From the NCBI GenBank assembly GCA_013001295.1, contig JABDMW010000046.1, positions 124,001-188,000 on the forward strand: DNA of 64,000 nt. The letters are read 5' to 3'. How positions within the stretch are numbered: the first letter of the stretch is position 1; each line of letters opens with the position of its first letter. Below are positions 42,176 to 52,646 of this stretch, one piece after another. The position numbers and the translations under genes were made by a program. The notes under the pieces were generated by a model. It was not told the origin of the DNA. It did no database searches and was given only the letters and a program-made list of their open reading frames with translations. This DNA comes from Hyphomonadaceae bacterium (GTDB lineage Bacteria; Pseudomonadota; Alphaproteobacteria; Caulobacterales; Maricaulaceae).

Positions 42176-43081
42176 ATGAATGTTCGCGATCTTGATTATA
42201 TATGTGCGCTGGCAAAACATTTACATTTTGGCAAGGCTGCAGAGGCTTGCCATGTCAGTCAACCGACATTATCGGGTCAAATCCGCAAGCTTGAGGACAC
42301 GTTGGGTGCGAAACTGTTTGACCGTACAAACAAGAGTGTTCGGGTGACGGATATTGGAGAGGAAATCATTGCTATTGCCCAGGAGGCCCGAAGCGCATTG
42401 AATCGGATGAAGCTGGTGGCGCAAGCCGCACAGGACCCGCTGGCGGGTAAATTATCCTTGGGCATGATCCCAACCATCGCGCCTTATTTGATCCCGCTAT
42501 GTGCCCGCCCCATTTTACAGGACTTACCGAATTTGGCATTGGCTTATAAAGAGGATATCACCGAACGCCTGACCGAAGGCCTCTTGGCTGGCGATTTGGA
42601 CCTTGCGATTTTGGCGACGCCGCCGGAAACCGACCGCCTTGCTGCCATCCCTTTATATGTCGAGCCTTTTTGGATCGTGTATCCGGAAGGCCACGATCTG
42701 CGAAACTTGGATCCGGTGAAAATGGGCGATGTCGACGGGCAGGAAGTTTTACTGCTCTCGGACGGACATTGTTTCAGGGACCAGGCTTTGTCGATTTGTC
42801 AAACTTCACCACAAAGCGCCGTTCAGGCAACCAGTTTGGAAACCCTGGTCAATCTGGTCGGTTCCGGGCATGGTGTCACATTGGTTCCAGCCCTGTCATT
42901 GCGCGACGGACACACTATAGATCAGGGTATATCAGCACAAAAATTATCAGATAAATCAGCAGAACGTATCGTCTACATGACCTATCGCCGGCAATTTCCA
43001 CGCCTGGAAATCGTCAATGCACTGGCGGATGTCATATGTGATAATCTTCCAGACACCGTGTTTGTGGTTCGAAAACATTAA
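42176..43081 (+). CDS. oxyR: LysR-family regulator, OxyR-like
   Basis: '[51 protein letters not shown]', '[18 protein letters not shown]' matches the OxyR redox-Cys region; start at 42176. Confidence 0.82.
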   Translation: MNVRDLDYICALAKHLHFGKAAEACHVSQPTLSGQIRKLEDTLGAKLFDRTNKSVRVTDIGEEIIAIAQEARSALNRMKLVAQAAQDPLAGKLSLGMIPTIAPYLIPLCARPILQDLPNLALAYKEDITERLTEGLLAGDLDLAILATPPETDRLAAIPLYVEPFWIVYPEGHDLRNLDPVKMGDVDGQEVLLLSDGHCFRDQALSICQTSPQSAVQATSLETLVNLVGSGHGVTLVPALSLRDGHTIDQGISAQKLSDKSAERIVYMTYRRQFPRLEIVNALADVICDNLPDTVFVVRKH

Positions 43082-43091
43082 GGGGACTTAT

Positions 43092-43874
43092 ATGGGGCGA
43101 TTGGCAGGAAAAACATGTCTGGTGACAGGTGCGGCTCGTGGCATTGGCGCGTCCATTGCGGAAGCTTTTATGGGAGAAGGCGCGCGGGTTATTGTTACTG
43201 ATATTGAGAGTGAACTCGGCACAAAAACTGCGAAAAGATTAGGCACAGCATTTGAAAAACTCGACGTTGCCCGCGAGGCAGACTGGGATGCGATTGCGGT
43301 GAAATATCCAGCGCTTGATGTTTTGGTCAATAATGCTGGCGTGACCGGGTTTGAATCCGGAGAGCTGGTGCATGACCCCGAACATGTGACGCTCGAAACC
43401 TGGCGGGCTGTGCATCATGTCAATTTAGACGGGACCTTCATGGGGTGCCGCTACGCAATTCGGGCCATGCGCGAAAAAGGCGAGGGATCCATCATCAACA
43501 TATCTTCGCGCTCAGGCCTTGTCGGTATTCCCGGCGCGGCTGCCTATGCGTCGTCAAAAGCAGCCATTCGAAACCACAGCAAATCCGTCGCGCTTTATTG
43601 CGCCCAACAAGGGCTGAACATTCGCTGCAACTCGATCCATCCGGCGGCAATTTTGACACCGATCTGGGAGCCTATGTTAGGTGATGGCCCTGACAGGGAT
43701 GATCGTATGGCCGCATTGGTAAAGGACACGCCACTGCAACGTTTTGGGCAACCTGACGAGGTGGCGAAATTGGCTGTGATGCTGGCTTCCGATGAGGCGA
43801 GTTACATTACCGGAGCAGAACTGACGATTGATGGAGGATTGTTGGCGGGATCGGCTGCTAGTCCCGGGTCTTAA
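43092..43874 (+). CDS. Short-chain dehydrogenase/reductase
   Basis: '[20 protein letters not shown]', 'LVNNAGVTG', '[27 protein letters not shown]', '[15 protein letters not shown]'. Confidence 0.95.
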   Translation: MGRLAGKTCLVTGAARGIGASIAEAFMGEGARVIVTDIESELGTKTAKRLGTAFEKLDVAREADWDAIAVKYPALDVLVNNAGVTGFESGELVHDPEHVTLETWRAVHHVNLDGTFMGCRYAIRAMREKGEGSIINISSRSGLVGIPGAAAYASSKAAIRNHSKSVALYCAQQGLNIRCNSIHPAAILTPIWEPMLGDGPDRDDRMAALVKDTPLQRFGQPDEVAKLAVMLASDEASYITGAELTIDGGLLAGSAASPGS

Positions 43875-44698
43875 ATTCGCGGCTCGTGCGCTGCGGCACT
43901 CAAAGATCTGACGAGAGCGAGCGGGGCAGATATGGTTGTCGAGGTCGCCTGACCGTTTTCGTCTAAGGTCTTTGCAATGGCATCGACGATCGCGCTGCCG
44001 ACAACAGCTGCGTCTGCGTCTTGTGCAACGCTTCTTGCTTGCTCTGGAGTTTTAATACCAAAACCGACAACGACAGGCAGGCCGCTGGCTGTGCGGATGC
44101 GTTCAACCGCGTTGGCAACGGCTTCGGACGCGCCAAGCGCTTTGCCTGTAATACCGGCGACAGACACATAATAGACGAACCCTTTGGTGCCTTTAACGAC
44201 GACAGGAAGCCGTGCATCATCGGTGGTTGGTGTCGCCAGTCGGATCAAGGCAAGGTCGTGATCATCAAATGCGGCGCGAAGATCGGCATCTTCTTCGGGC
44301 GGGAGGTCCACAATGATGGCGCCGTCAATGCCCGCCTGCTTGGCGGCGGCGGCAAATTCTGCATAGCCCATATGATGAACCGGATTGGCATAACCCATGA
44401 CAATAATCGGTGTCTCGTTATTTTCCTTGCGAAATTCGGTCGCCATTTTCAAAATAGATTTGAGCGTGGTTTTTGACTTCAACGACCGTAGACCGGCCAA
44501 TTCGATAACCGGGCCGTCTGCAGCAGGATCCGTAAAGGGCATGCCGAGTTCGATAATATCAGCCCCTGCTTTTGGCAGACCCTTCATGATTTCGAGCGAA
44601 GTGTCGTAGTCGGGGTCTCCACCCATGAAATAGGCGACAAAGCCCGCTTTATTTTCCGATCTTAATCGCGAAAATGTACTATCAATCCGCTTGGTCAT
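43871..44698 (-). CDS. trpA: Tryptophan synthase alpha subunit
   Basis: 275 aa; '[27 protein letters not shown]', '[33 protein letters not shown]', '[15 protein letters not shown]'. Confidence 0.97.
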   Translation of the reverse strand: MTKRIDSTFSRLRSENKAGFVAYFMGGDPDYDTSLEIMKGLPKAGADIIELGMPFTDPAADGPVIELAGLRSLKSKTTLKSILKMATEFRKENNETPIIVMGYANPVHHMGYAEFAAAAKQAGIDGAIIVDLPPEEDADLRAAFDDHDLALIRLATPTTDDARLPVVVKGTKGFVYYVSVAGITGKALGASEAVANAVERIRTASGLPVVVGFGIKTPEQARSVAQDADAAVVGSAIVDAIAKTLDENGQATSTTISAPLALVRSLSAAAHEPRI

Positions 44699-45888
44699 AT
44701 TTCGACCCCCAATGCATCAGCAATGGTGAAAACATCTTTATCGCCTCGGCCACACATATTCATAATGATCAATCCGTCAGGTCCGAGCTCTTTGGCGAGC
44801 TCAAGTGTACGCGGAATTGCGTGGCTCGGTTCAAGCGCTGGAAGAATGCCTTCGAGGCGCGCACACAGCTGGAACGCTTCCAAAGCCTCATCGTCGGTGG
44901 CTGACACGTATTCGGCGCGACCGATATCATGAAGATATGCGTGTTCCGGGCCGATGCCGGGATAATCGAGACCGGCTGAGATTGAGTGGGCATCACAAAT
45001 CTGTCCGTCTTCATCCTGGAGCAAATATGTGCGATTGCCGTGTAATATCCCGGGCGCACCCCCTGTTAGGCTGGCAGCATGAAGACCGGTATCAACGCCG
45101 CGTCCCGCTGCTTCCACGCCAATAAGGCGGACCGATTTTTCCGGCACAAAATCATGGAACAACCCCATCGCATTTGACCCGCCGCCGATGCACGCAACGA
45201 CGGCGTCTGGGAGACGTCCCTCACGCTCCTTCAGTTGCGCTTTGGCTTCGCGCCCGATGACGGCCTGAAACTCGCGCACCATTTCCGGATAGGGGTGCGG
45301 GCCTGCAACCGTACCAATGCAGTAAAACGTGTTTTCGACATTAGTTACCCAATCGCGCAAGGCCTCATTCATCGCATCTTTCAAGGTTGCGGTGCCGCTG
45401 GTTACGGGGCGGACTTCTGCGCCCAACAGCTTCATGCGAAAAACATTGGGTTTTTGCCGAACAATGTCAGTTTCGCCCATAAAGACGATACAATCCATAC
45501 CCAATCGCGCTGCCATCGTCGCCGTCGCAACACCATGCTGACCGGCACCGGTTTCGGCGATAATCCGCGTCTTGCCCATGCGCTTGGCCAGCAAAAGTTG
45601 GCCTAGGCAATTGTTGATTTTGTGCGCGCCGGTATGGTTGAGTTCGTCGCGTTTTAAATAGATTTTTGCGCCGCCCGCATGCTCGGTCAGGCGTTCAGCA
45701 AAGTAAAGCGGGCTTGGTCTTCCCACATAATGGGCGGCAAACTCATCAAACTCTTCTTGAAAATTTGGGTCATTGCGTGCCTCGCTATAGGCGGCTTCCA
45801 GCTCTAGAATTGGCGGCATCAGGGTTTCAGCGACGAACCGCCCGCCAAACGCACCAAAGCGTCCATTTTCATCCGGATAATTACTCAT
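44695..45888 (-). CDS. trpB: Tryptophan synthase beta subunit
   Basis: 397 aa; '[42 protein letters not shown]', '[17 protein letters not shown]'. Confidence 0.98.
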   Translation of the reverse strand: MSNYPDENGRFGAFGGRFVAETLMPPILELEAAYSEARNDPNFQEEFDEFAAHYVGRPSPLYFAERLTEHAGGAKIYLKRDELNHTGAHKINNCLGQLLLAKRMGKTRIIAETGAGQHGVATATMAARLGMDCIVFMGETDIVRQKPNVFRMKLLGAEVRPVTSGTATLKDAMNEALRDWVTNVENTFYCIGTVAGPHPYPEMVREFQAVIGREAKAQLKEREGRLPDAVVACIGGGSNAMGLFHDFVPEKSVRLIGVEAAGRGVDTGLHAASLTGGAPGILHGNRTYLLQDEDGQICDAHSISAGLDYPGIGPEHAYLHDIGRAEYVSATDDEALEAFQLCARLEGILPALEPSHAIPRTLELAKELGPDGLIIMNMCGRGDKDVFTIADALGVEI

Positions 45889-45893
45889 GATCT

Positions 45894-46538
45894 TTACTCT
45901 TGTCTGGCTGCTTTCATAAACTCGGTCATCAAGGTCGCATCTTTTATGCCAGGCGCCGTCTCAATACCAGAGGAGACATCAAAAATGTGCGCTTTTGTCA
46001 TTTTTTGAGCTAACCCGATCGTTTTTGAAGAAAGCCCACCGGCGATAATGAGCGGCGCTTTGGTTTTGAAATTTTTCAATAAATTCCAATCAAATGAATT
46101 TCCGTGACCCCCGCGTTGCTTGTCGCCCTTGGGGGGTTTGGCATCCAATAAAAGAAAGTCCGCGACATCCGCAAAGAAATGTGCGTGCTCCAAGTCTTTA
46201 GGGTTGGAAATGTTCAATGCCTTGATCAGTTTGACTGAGTATTGTGTCTTTAAGTCCCGTAGCCGATCCGGGCTTTCGTCGCCGTGCAATTGAACCGCGT
46301 CCGGACTGATCTTCTCTATGATAGATGCTATCAAGGCGTCATCTGCATCGACAGTTACAGCGACCCGGGCCGCAAGACCCGATGCGGGTTTCGCCAACCG
46401 GGCAGCATCGGTTACACTTAGACGCCTTGGGCTTTGGCATTCGATGATGAAGCCAAGATAATTTGCGCCCAGCGCAATGGCGCTCTCGACGTCTTGCGGT
46501 CGTGTGAGGCCACAGAATTTGATATCGGGCGAATTCAT
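45894..46538 (-). CDS. trpF: Phosphoribosylanthranilate isomerase
   Basis: 214 aa; '[26 protein letters not shown]', '[12 protein letters not shown]', '[14 protein letters not shown]', '[15 protein letters not shown]'. Confidence 0.96.
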   Translation of the reverse strand: MNSPDIKFCGLTRPQDVESAIALGANYLGFIIECQSPRRLSVTDAARLAKPASGLAARVAVTVDADDALIASIIEKISPDAVQLHGDESPDRLRDLKTQYSVKLIKALNISNPKDLEHAHFFADVADFLLLDAKPPKGDKQRGGHGNSFDWNLLKNFKTKAPLIIAGGLSSKTIGLAQKMTKAHIFDVSSGIETAPGIKDATLMTEFMKAARQE

Positions 46539-46573
46539 AACGCCTTATACGGGTCCGGCGGGTGCGCGCCAAT

Positions 46574-46603
46574 AAAAAAGGCGCCTGCAATGAGACGCCT
46601 TTT
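46574..46603 (-). terminator. Rho-independent terminator downstream of mscL
   Basis: Minus-strand AAAAGGCG...CGCCTTTTTT hairpin with T-run between mscL and trpF. Confidence 0.75.
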
Positions 46604-46622
46604 CCTTGAGACTAATTCGTCT

Positions 46623-47030
46623 TTATTTTTTAAGAAGATCTCTGATCTCTGCCAGAAGTACTTCATTGGCCGGCGGTGCCGCCGGTGCTTCTTCTTCTTT
46701 TTTCTTAGCTTTGTTCATGCCTTTGATGATCATAAACATGACAAATGCAACAATAATGAATGAAATGAGCGCATTGATGAAGGCACCATACCGAACAGCA
46801 ACTTCGGCGGTTGTGACGACACCATCCGCCCCGAGAACTTCCGGTTGAACAACATACTTCATTTGACCAAAGTCCACTCCGCCCATGACTTTGCCTAAAG
46901 GCGGCATAAAAATATCGTTGATAAATGAGGTGACTACGGTTGCAAATGCACCGCCCATCACAAAGCCGACGGCCATGTCGACCAAATTGCCTTTCATGGC
47001 AAAGTCTTTAAATTCTGAAATCATTCCCAT
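46623..47030 (-). CDS. mscL: Large-conductance mechanosensitive channel
   Basis: 135 aa; 'SEFKDFAMKGNLVDMAVGFVMGGAFATVVTSFINDIFMPPLGKVMGGVDF'. Confidence 0.97.
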   Translation of the reverse strand: MGMISEFKDFAMKGNLVDMAVGFVMGGAFATVVTSFINDIFMPPLGKVMGGVDFGQMKYVVQPEVLGADGVVTTAEVAVRYGAFINALISFIIVAFVMFMIIKGMNKAKKKEEEAPAAPPANEVLLAEIRDLLKK

Positions 47031-47133
47031 AAGTTTCCCCTTCTTAAGGATTTTGTTGAGTTAACGCGCGCATATGACAGCAATATATATTGTGCGTCAA
47101 GACGCCGCAGAGTTCATTTGTAATAAATGTCAG

Positions 47134-47427
47134 CTAAGTGTTTTTGCGCGTATTATCGATTTTTTCGCGTAATTCTTTGCCGGCGCGGAAGAAGGGTACA
47201 TATTTTTCTGGTACGGCGACCTGTTTTCCTGTCCGAGGGTTTCGACCCGCCCGTGCTTTACGATAGCGCGGTGAAAACGTTCCAAAGCCACGCAGTTCTA
47301 CGCGGGCTCCCTGTTCAAGGGTTTGGGTAATACTCTCAAGAACGATTGCCACCACCCTTTCAGTCTCTGCAGGACTTAAATGAGGGTTTTCACGTTCCAG
47401 AGTTTCGATCAGTTCAGATTTTAGCAT
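47134..47427 (-). CDS. ihfB: Integration host factor subunit beta
   Basis: 97 aa; 'LKSELIETLERENPHLS', 'VELRGFGTFSPRYRKARAGRNPRTGKQVAVPEKYVPFFRAGKELRE'. Confidence 0.95.
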   Translation of the reverse strand: MLKSELIETLERENPHLSPAETERVVAIVLESITQTLEQGARVELRGFGTFSPRYRKARAGRNPRTGKQVAVPEKYVPFFRAGKELREKIDNTRKNT

Positions 47428-47484
47428 GGGCGCATTTTGACCAGATGAATCGGACTCGTCAATTCCAAATCAAAAAATATTTAA

Positions 47485-47904
47485 TTATTTCAATGGGGTT
47501 AGATTGGACAAGCGGGATTTTATGTCATCTCTTGCAGATCTAAACCGGTCCAACATGTCCGATTCTGTCAAGTTTGGATCATCACTGGCCGGATCGGGCA
47601 GGGGCCAGTGCAGTCTCTCGATGCGGACCGGGACGATTGGACAGACTTCGTCTGCGCACAAGGTAATAATCAGGTCGATCTGATTCATGTTAATATCCAT
47701 TACGTTTTTGGATCGATGTGTGGACAAATCTATGCCCACTTCTTTCATGACGGCTACAGCAAAAGGGTTGACGCCGGCCGGTGCTGAACCGGCACTTTGA
47801 ATGTTGGCGCTATCGCCGAACAACTTGCGAGCCAGGCCTTCTGCCATTTGGCTGCGAGCGGAATTGGCGACACACAAAAATAAAATATTCCGATATGAAC
47901 TCAT
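47485..47904 (-). CDS. Low-molecular-weight phosphatase/arsenate reductase (ArsC) family
   Basis: 139 aa; '[25 protein letters not shown]', '[10 protein letters not shown]'. Confidence 0.88.
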   Translation of the reverse strand: MSSYRNILFLCVANSARSQMAEGLARKLFGDSANIQSAGSAPAGVNPFAVAVMKEVGIDLSTHRSKNVMDINMNQIDLIITLCADEVCPIVPVRIERLHWPLPDPASDDPNLTESDMLDRFRSARDDIKSRLSNLTPLK

Positions 47905-47940
47905 GGGGTGCCCTCCTCAGGATTGAACCATATAGCTCAA

Positions 47941-47964
47941 TAAAAACGGCCCCGAAAGGGGCCG
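47941..47964 (-). terminator. Rho-independent terminator downstream of rpsA
   Basis: Minus-strand CGGCCCC-TTTC-GGGGCCG followed by TTTTT. Confidence 0.9.
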
Positions 47965-47991
47965 CTCAATGTTTCATAATTTAAACAACTG

Positions 47992-49704
47992 TTATTCGTC
48001 GCCCTTAAGAGCCGCGCCGAGGATATCACCCAAGGACGCACCGGCATCGGTTGAACCATATTGTTCGACGGCTTCTTTCTCTTCAGCGATTTCAAGCGCC
48101 TTGATTGACAATGTTGCTTGACCGGATTTCTTGTCAAACTTGACAACCCGGGCATCAACTTTGTCACCAACCGCAAAACGCTCTGGACGCTGTTCTGAAC
48201 GTTCACGTGAAAGATCAGACTTACGGATGAAAGCGGTGATTTCGTTTTCTTCACCGTAGCTGACCGCCAAACCGCCGGTCGTGATTTCGGTGACAGTACA
48301 GGTGACGGTTTTCCCGCGTGATGCACTTGCTGCAGATGCGCCTCTGCCTGTGTCTTTGGTCAACTGTTTGATGCCAAGGCTGATGCGTTCTTTCTCGATA
48401 TCAACTTCGAGGATTTTCGCTTCTACCATGTCACCTTTGGTATAGTCGGCCAAAGCGTCTTCACCTGACTTTTCCCAAGACAGATCAGAAAGGTGAGCCA
48501 TGCCGTCAATTTCGCCGTCCAGTCCGATAAACAGACCAAACTCGGTGATTGAGCGAACTTCGCCTTTGATGACCGTGCCGACCGGGTATTTATCGGTAAA
48601 GCTGTCCCAAGGGTTTTCTTGCGTTTGCTTGATGCCAAGAGAAATACGGCGTTTTTCCGGATCGACTTCGAGAACAACCACTTCAACTTCTTGCGATGTT
48701 GAAACGATTTTGCCCGGATGTACGTTTTTCTTGGTCCAGCTCATTTCAGAAACGTGAACAAGGCCTTCAACGCCTTCTTCAAGCTCGATAAACGCACCGT
48801 AATCGGCGATGTTTGAGACCTTACCGGTCAGCTTGGTGCCAACCGGGTAGTTTGCAACCGCTGCCAACCAAGGATCTTCAGTCAACTGCTTCATGCCGAG
48901 GCTGATGCGCTGGGTTTCCGGGTTGATGCGGATAATTTTGACTTTAACTGTATCGCCTACGGCCAGAACCTGGCTTGGGTGGCTGACGCGACGCCAGGAC
49001 ATGTCTGTAACATGCAACAGGCCGTCAATACCGCCGAGATCAACGAATGCGCCGTAATCTGTGATATTTTTAACGATACCTTCGCGCTCTTCACCTTCAG
49101 CCAATTGACCGACAAGTTCAGCGCGCTGTTCCGCACGGCTTTCTTCGAGGATGGCACGACGGGATACAACGATGTTTCCGCGTGGGCGATCCATCTTCAA
49201 AATCATGAAAGGTTGTTCCTGGCCCATAAGTGGTCCGATGTCGCGAACCGGACGGATATCAACCTGTGATCCCGGCAAGAAGGCATTTACGCCGCCAAAA
49301 TCAACAGTGAAGCCACCTTTAACGCGGCCGACGATGACGCCAGGTACAGGCTCTTTGGCTTCAAAGATTTTTTCCATCTTGATCCAGCTTTCCTCGCGGC
49401 GTGCTTTGTCGCGCGAAAGAACAGCGTCGCCCAGCGCGTTTTCGATACGCTCGAGGTAGATATCAACGGTATCGCCAACTTTTACAGTTTCGTCTGATCC
49501 GGGTTGGTAAAACTCCCGCATCGGGATCCGCCCTTCGGTTTTAAGGCCAACGTCAACAACGACGATGTCTTTTTCAATGCCGGTCACGAGGCCTTGGACC
49601 ACGGATCCTTCTTTCATTGAATTTGTTTCAAGAGAGGCTTCCAGCATGGACGCAAAATCGTCCGTGGTGGGATTTAATGTGTTTTCAGTCTGAGCAGCGC
49701 TCAT
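47992..49704 (-). CDS. rpsA: 30S ribosomal protein S1
   Basis: 570 aa with repeated S1 motifs 'GIVKNITDYGAFVDLGGIDGLLHVTDMSW', 'GKVSNIADYGAFIELEEGVEGLVHVSEMSW', 'GEVRSITEFGLFIGLDGEIDGMAHLSDLSW'. Confidence 0.98.
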   Translation of the reverse strand: MSAAQTENTLNPTTDDFASMLEASLETNSMKEGSVVQGLVTGIEKDIVVVDVGLKTEGRIPMREFYQPGSDETVKVGDTVDIYLERIENALGDAVLSRDKARREESWIKMEKIFEAKEPVPGVIVGRVKGGFTVDFGGVNAFLPGSQVDIRPVRDIGPLMGQEQPFMILKMDRPRGNIVVSRRAILEESRAEQRAELVGQLAEGEEREGIVKNITDYGAFVDLGGIDGLLHVTDMSWRRVSHPSQVLAVGDTVKVKIIRINPETQRISLGMKQLTEDPWLAAVANYPVGTKLTGKVSNIADYGAFIELEEGVEGLVHVSEMSWTKKNVHPGKIVSTSQEVEVVVLEVDPEKRRISLGIKQTQENPWDSFTDKYPVGTVIKGEVRSITEFGLFIGLDGEIDGMAHLSDLSWEKSGEDALADYTKGDMVEAKILEVDIEKERISLGIKQLTKDTGRGASAASASRGKTVTCTVTEITTGGLAVSYGEENEITAFIRKSDLSRERSEQRPERFAVGDKVDARVVKFDKKSGQATLSIKALEIAEEKEAVEQYGSTDAGASLGDILGAALKGDE

Positions 49705-49816
49705 AAGTTTACTCCAATATTAACAATATGTGCCAGCCGGTTGGTTCCGGCGGTCTCATCCGACCCATTCGGACGTCATAAATGTTCGGGCTTGTTAGTC
49801 TAAAACGACGATATCT

Positions 49817-50464
49817 TTATACCTGTCGCTCTAAAACGGCACAGATTAATGTCCTTGCCGCTTCGAACGCGGCGTCTATACCTAAATTAGTTGTATCTAG
49901 CAAGTGCGCATTTGCAGCTGGCTTCAAAGGTGCCTCGGCGCGGTTCATATCGCGGTGATCCCGCTCTTTGAGCTGCGCAAGGACCTGCTCATAGCTGATC
50001 TCCTCGCCGTAAGAGACCAATTCCTTGTGCCGACGCTCTGCCCGGATCTCGGGTTTGGCGTCGACATAGAGCTTCACATCCGCATTGGGACAAATAACGG
50101 TGCCGATATCGCGACCGTCAAGGATGGTACCTTTGTAGGCTTTTCCGGGGTTTTTGGCGAAATTTTGCTGGAAATCGAAAAGGGCTGCTCTGACTTGCTT
50201 GTGAACGGAGACTTTAGAGGCCGCAGCCCCGATTTTTCCGCTTTTAAGCTCTGGATTGTCTAAATCCTCCATCGTCAAAGCATTCGCGTATTCCGCGGCG
50301 GATTTCCCGTCCTCTAGGTCGCCGGCGTCTGCCAAAATTTTCGCAGCGGTTGCCCGATATAATTTTCCCGTATCGAGGTAAGCGTAGCCAAAATGCGCGG
50401 CCAATCGCTTGCCCAGCGTGCCTTTTCCGGACGCAAATGTGCCGTCAATTGCAATGACTGTCAC
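49817..50464 (-). CDS. cmk: Cytidylate kinase
   Basis: 215 aa; 'IAIDGTFASGKGTLGKRLAAHFGYAYLDTGKLYRA', 'ILDGRDIGTVICPNADVKLYVDA'. Confidence 0.96.
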   Translation of the reverse strand: MTVIAIDGTFASGKGTLGKRLAAHFGYAYLDTGKLYRATAAKILADAGDLEDGKSAAEYANALTMEDLDNPELKSGKIGAAASKVSVHKQVRAALFDFQQNFAKNPGKAYKGTILDGRDIGTVICPNADVKLYVDAKPEIRAERRHKELVSYGEEISYEQVLAQLKERDHRDMNRAEAPLKPAANAHLLDTTNLGIDAAFEAARTLICAVLERQV

Positions 50465-51798
50465 TTTGCCACCTTAATTTTGGCCCCGATTTCAGCCATG
50501 AGGTCAAAAAAGCTCGGAAAGCTTGTCGCGATCATGCTCGCATCGTCAATGCGGACAGGTTTTTCCGCGCCCAGCCCCAGGATCAACGCGCTCATGGCCA
50601 GTCTGTGATCATGATGCGTTGCAACAATGCCGCCGCCCTCGACATCACCACCGGTCACGTGCAGACTGTCTTCCTGCATTTCAACGATAACGCCATTTGC
50701 CTTGAGAAGATCGAATGTCCCTGCAAGACGGTCGCTTTCTTTGACGCGAAGTTCACCCAGGCCACGCATATCGGTACGCCCGTGGGCGTAAGCCGCACAC
50801 ACCGCAAGGATCGGGTATTCATCAACCATGGACGGGACTTGCGATGCCGGAACATCGACGCCCGTGAGCTTGGAATGTTTGACATGTATATCGGCAATGG
50901 TTTCGCCGCCGGAGCGTCTGAAATTGTCATTGCGGATGAATGCGCCCATACGCGTCAAAACTTCGAACAGTCCGGTCCGGGCCGGATTCATCATAACATT
51001 TTCAATAATAATGTCCGACCCCGGAACGATCAGCGCTGCAGCAATCAGGAATGCAGCCGAGGATGGGTCGCCCGGCACGTTGACCGGTGTCGCTGTCAGG
51101 GCCGCCGGGCCTTCAATACTTATGTGGTTTCCCATGCTTGATGTCTTGCGTTTTACCGGCACGCCGAAAGCTTCGAACATATTTTCGGTGTGATCACGGG
51201 TCGGTCTCGATTCAATGATTTCCGTGGTGCCCTCTGCGTTAAGTCCGGCCAGCAAAAGCGCAGATTTTACCTGAGCAGATGCGTGCGGAGGTGTGAAATT
51301 GATGGCTTTAAGTTTTCCGCCCTTTTTTTGCGTAATCGGGAGTTTATCGTCATCTGATTTGAAGGTCGCGCCCATTTTGCGAAGCGGCGTGAGTACCCGG
51401 CCCATCGGGCGGGATGATAAACTGGCATCGCCGGTATAATTTGCTTTGAGCGGAAACCCTGCGGCAGCGCCCATGATTAAGCGCGCTCCTGTGCCGGCAT
51501 TGCCGAAATCGATTTCATGTTCAGGGCTTTTCCAATTTGCGCCTGTCACCGTCCAAACCGGCTCTTGGTCAATGATGTCACGGCTGACATCAGCGCCAAA
51601 TCCTTGCATAGCTTCGGCCGTATGGAGAATGTCATCGCCTTCCAGCAAACCCGTAATGCGTGTGGTGCCGCGGGCCAGCGCGCCGAGGATTAAAGCACGA
51701 TGCGAAATAGACTTATCGCCGGGTGCGCGGACGCGTCCGCCCAAAGCCTTTGTTCGGCTCGATGACGCACCTTTGACTTTATTTACCTTGGCTTGCAT
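50461..51798 (-). CDS. aroA: 3-phosphoshikimate 1-carboxyvinyltransferase
   Basis: 445 aa; 'GRVRAPGDKSISHRALILGALARGTTRI', 'NAGTGARLIMG', 'DEYPILAVCAAYAHG', 'HDHRLAMS'. Confidence 0.97.
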   Translation of the reverse strand: MQAKVNKVKGASSSRTKALGGRVRAPGDKSISHRALILGALARGTTRITGLLEGDDILHTAEAMQGFGADVSRDIIDQEPVWTVTGANWKSPEHEIDFGNAGTGARLIMGAAAGFPLKANYTGDASLSSRPMGRVLTPLRKMGATFKSDDDKLPITQKKGGKLKAINFTPPHASAQVKSALLLAGLNAEGTTEIIESRPTRDHTENMFEAFGVPVKRKTSSMGNHISIEGPAALTATPVNVPGDPSSAAFLIAAALIVPGSDIIIENVMMNPARTGLFEVLTRMGAFIRNDNFRRSGGETIADIHVKHSKLTGVDVPASQVPSMVDEYPILAVCAAYAHGRTDMRGLGELRVKESDRLAGTFDLLKANGVIVEMQEDSLHVTGGDVEGGGIVATHHDHRLAMSALILGLGAEKPVRIDDASMIATSFPSFFDLMAEIGAKIKVAK

Positions 51799-51941
51799 TT
51801 CATCCTTGTTTATTCATTCGAGATCACATTTGCTGGTTGACTTGAAAAAATGAGTCGCTAAGCAGACGGATATAGATCGTGACGGAGTTTTATAGACGCC
51901 GGACGGCATTGCAAGACCAGAGTTTAAAACAGGATAAAACA

Positions 51942-52385
51942 GTGGCGAAAACCGATTTGGGCGAAAAGCAAATTTGCCCCGAATGTGAGAAAAAATTCTA
52001 CGATTTGACCAAGCGGCCCGCCGTTTGCCCGTATTGCAGTACAAGTTTTGACCCGGCCGCGCTCGAACCGAAAGCGGCGCCGATTGTTGCCGCAGCTGTT
52101 GCGGAAGAAGAACCGGAAGACGCAGAAGTGGAAACCGACGACGAAGATGTCGATGAAGCTGAAGAGGAAGCTAAAGAGCTGGAGCTCGATGGCGACTCGG
52201 CCAATTTCAGCGGCGCCGGTGATGACGATGATGAAGACAAAGGTACGAAGGCTGATCTCGACGGCTTCTCAACAGATGACGATGATGACGAAGATGCAGC
52301 CCTGGTTGATGACGACGAAGACGATCCGATGCCGCCGACCGGAAAAGAAGACGACGATGATGATGTCGAGGAAGTCGAAATCTAA
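51942..52385 (+). CDS. TIGR02300 family protein (zinc-ribbon N-terminus, acidic tail); probable GTG start
   Basis: 'AKTDLGEKQICPECEKKFYDLTKRPAVCPYCSTSFDP' then D/E-rich C-terminus. Confidence 0.88.
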   Translation: MAKTDLGEKQICPECEKKFYDLTKRPAVCPYCSTSFDPAALEPKAAPIVAAAVAEEEPEDAEVETDDEDVDEAEEEAKELELDGDSANFSGAGDDDDEDKGTKADLDGFSTDDDDDEDAALVDDDEDDPMPPTGKEDDDDDVEEVEI

Positions 52386-52490
52386 TCGCATTCACCGCTT
52401 GACGAAAACCGGCGCGATCCTTTAAGAACACGCTTCCTTACCAAAGTGATGTTTTTGGATTGGCGAACGACCAAAACATCGCGTAAAAAT

Positions 52491-52566
52491 GGGGCCATAG
52501 CTCAGCTGGTAGAGCGCTTCGCTGGCAGCGAAGAGGTCAGGGGTTCGACTCCCCTTGGCTCCACCA
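52491..52566 (+). tRNA. tRNA-Ala (anticodon GGC), CCA encoded
   Basis: Cloverleaf GGGGCCA..GCTCAGCTGGTAGAGC.G.CTTCG-CTGGCAG-CGAAG..AGGGGTTCGACTCCCCT-TGGCTCC-ACCA. Confidence 0.97.
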
Positions 52567-52576
52567 ATTTTCCAAT

Positions 52577-52610
52577 AAAAAACGCGGCACATGCCGCGTT
52601 TTATCGTTTT
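52577..52610 (+). terminator. Rho-independent terminator after tRNA-Ala
   Basis: AAAACGCGGCACATGCCGCGTTTT hairpin immediately 3' of the tRNA. Confidence 0.85.
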
Positions 52611-52646
52611 TAAGTCATGAATCTGAAAACCGGATTTGTATCCGAC

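Noticed and set aside
42120-42176. OxyR-box-like sequence (ATAG / AATCAATTGAT) between accD and oxyR
   Set aside because: Only partial matches to the ATAG-N7-CTAT consensus and no clean T-N11-A palindrome; AT-rich chance similarity cannot be excluded.
51998-52240. Serine-rich minus-strand ORF
   Set aside because: Antisense of the D/E-rich tail of the TIGR02300 protein.
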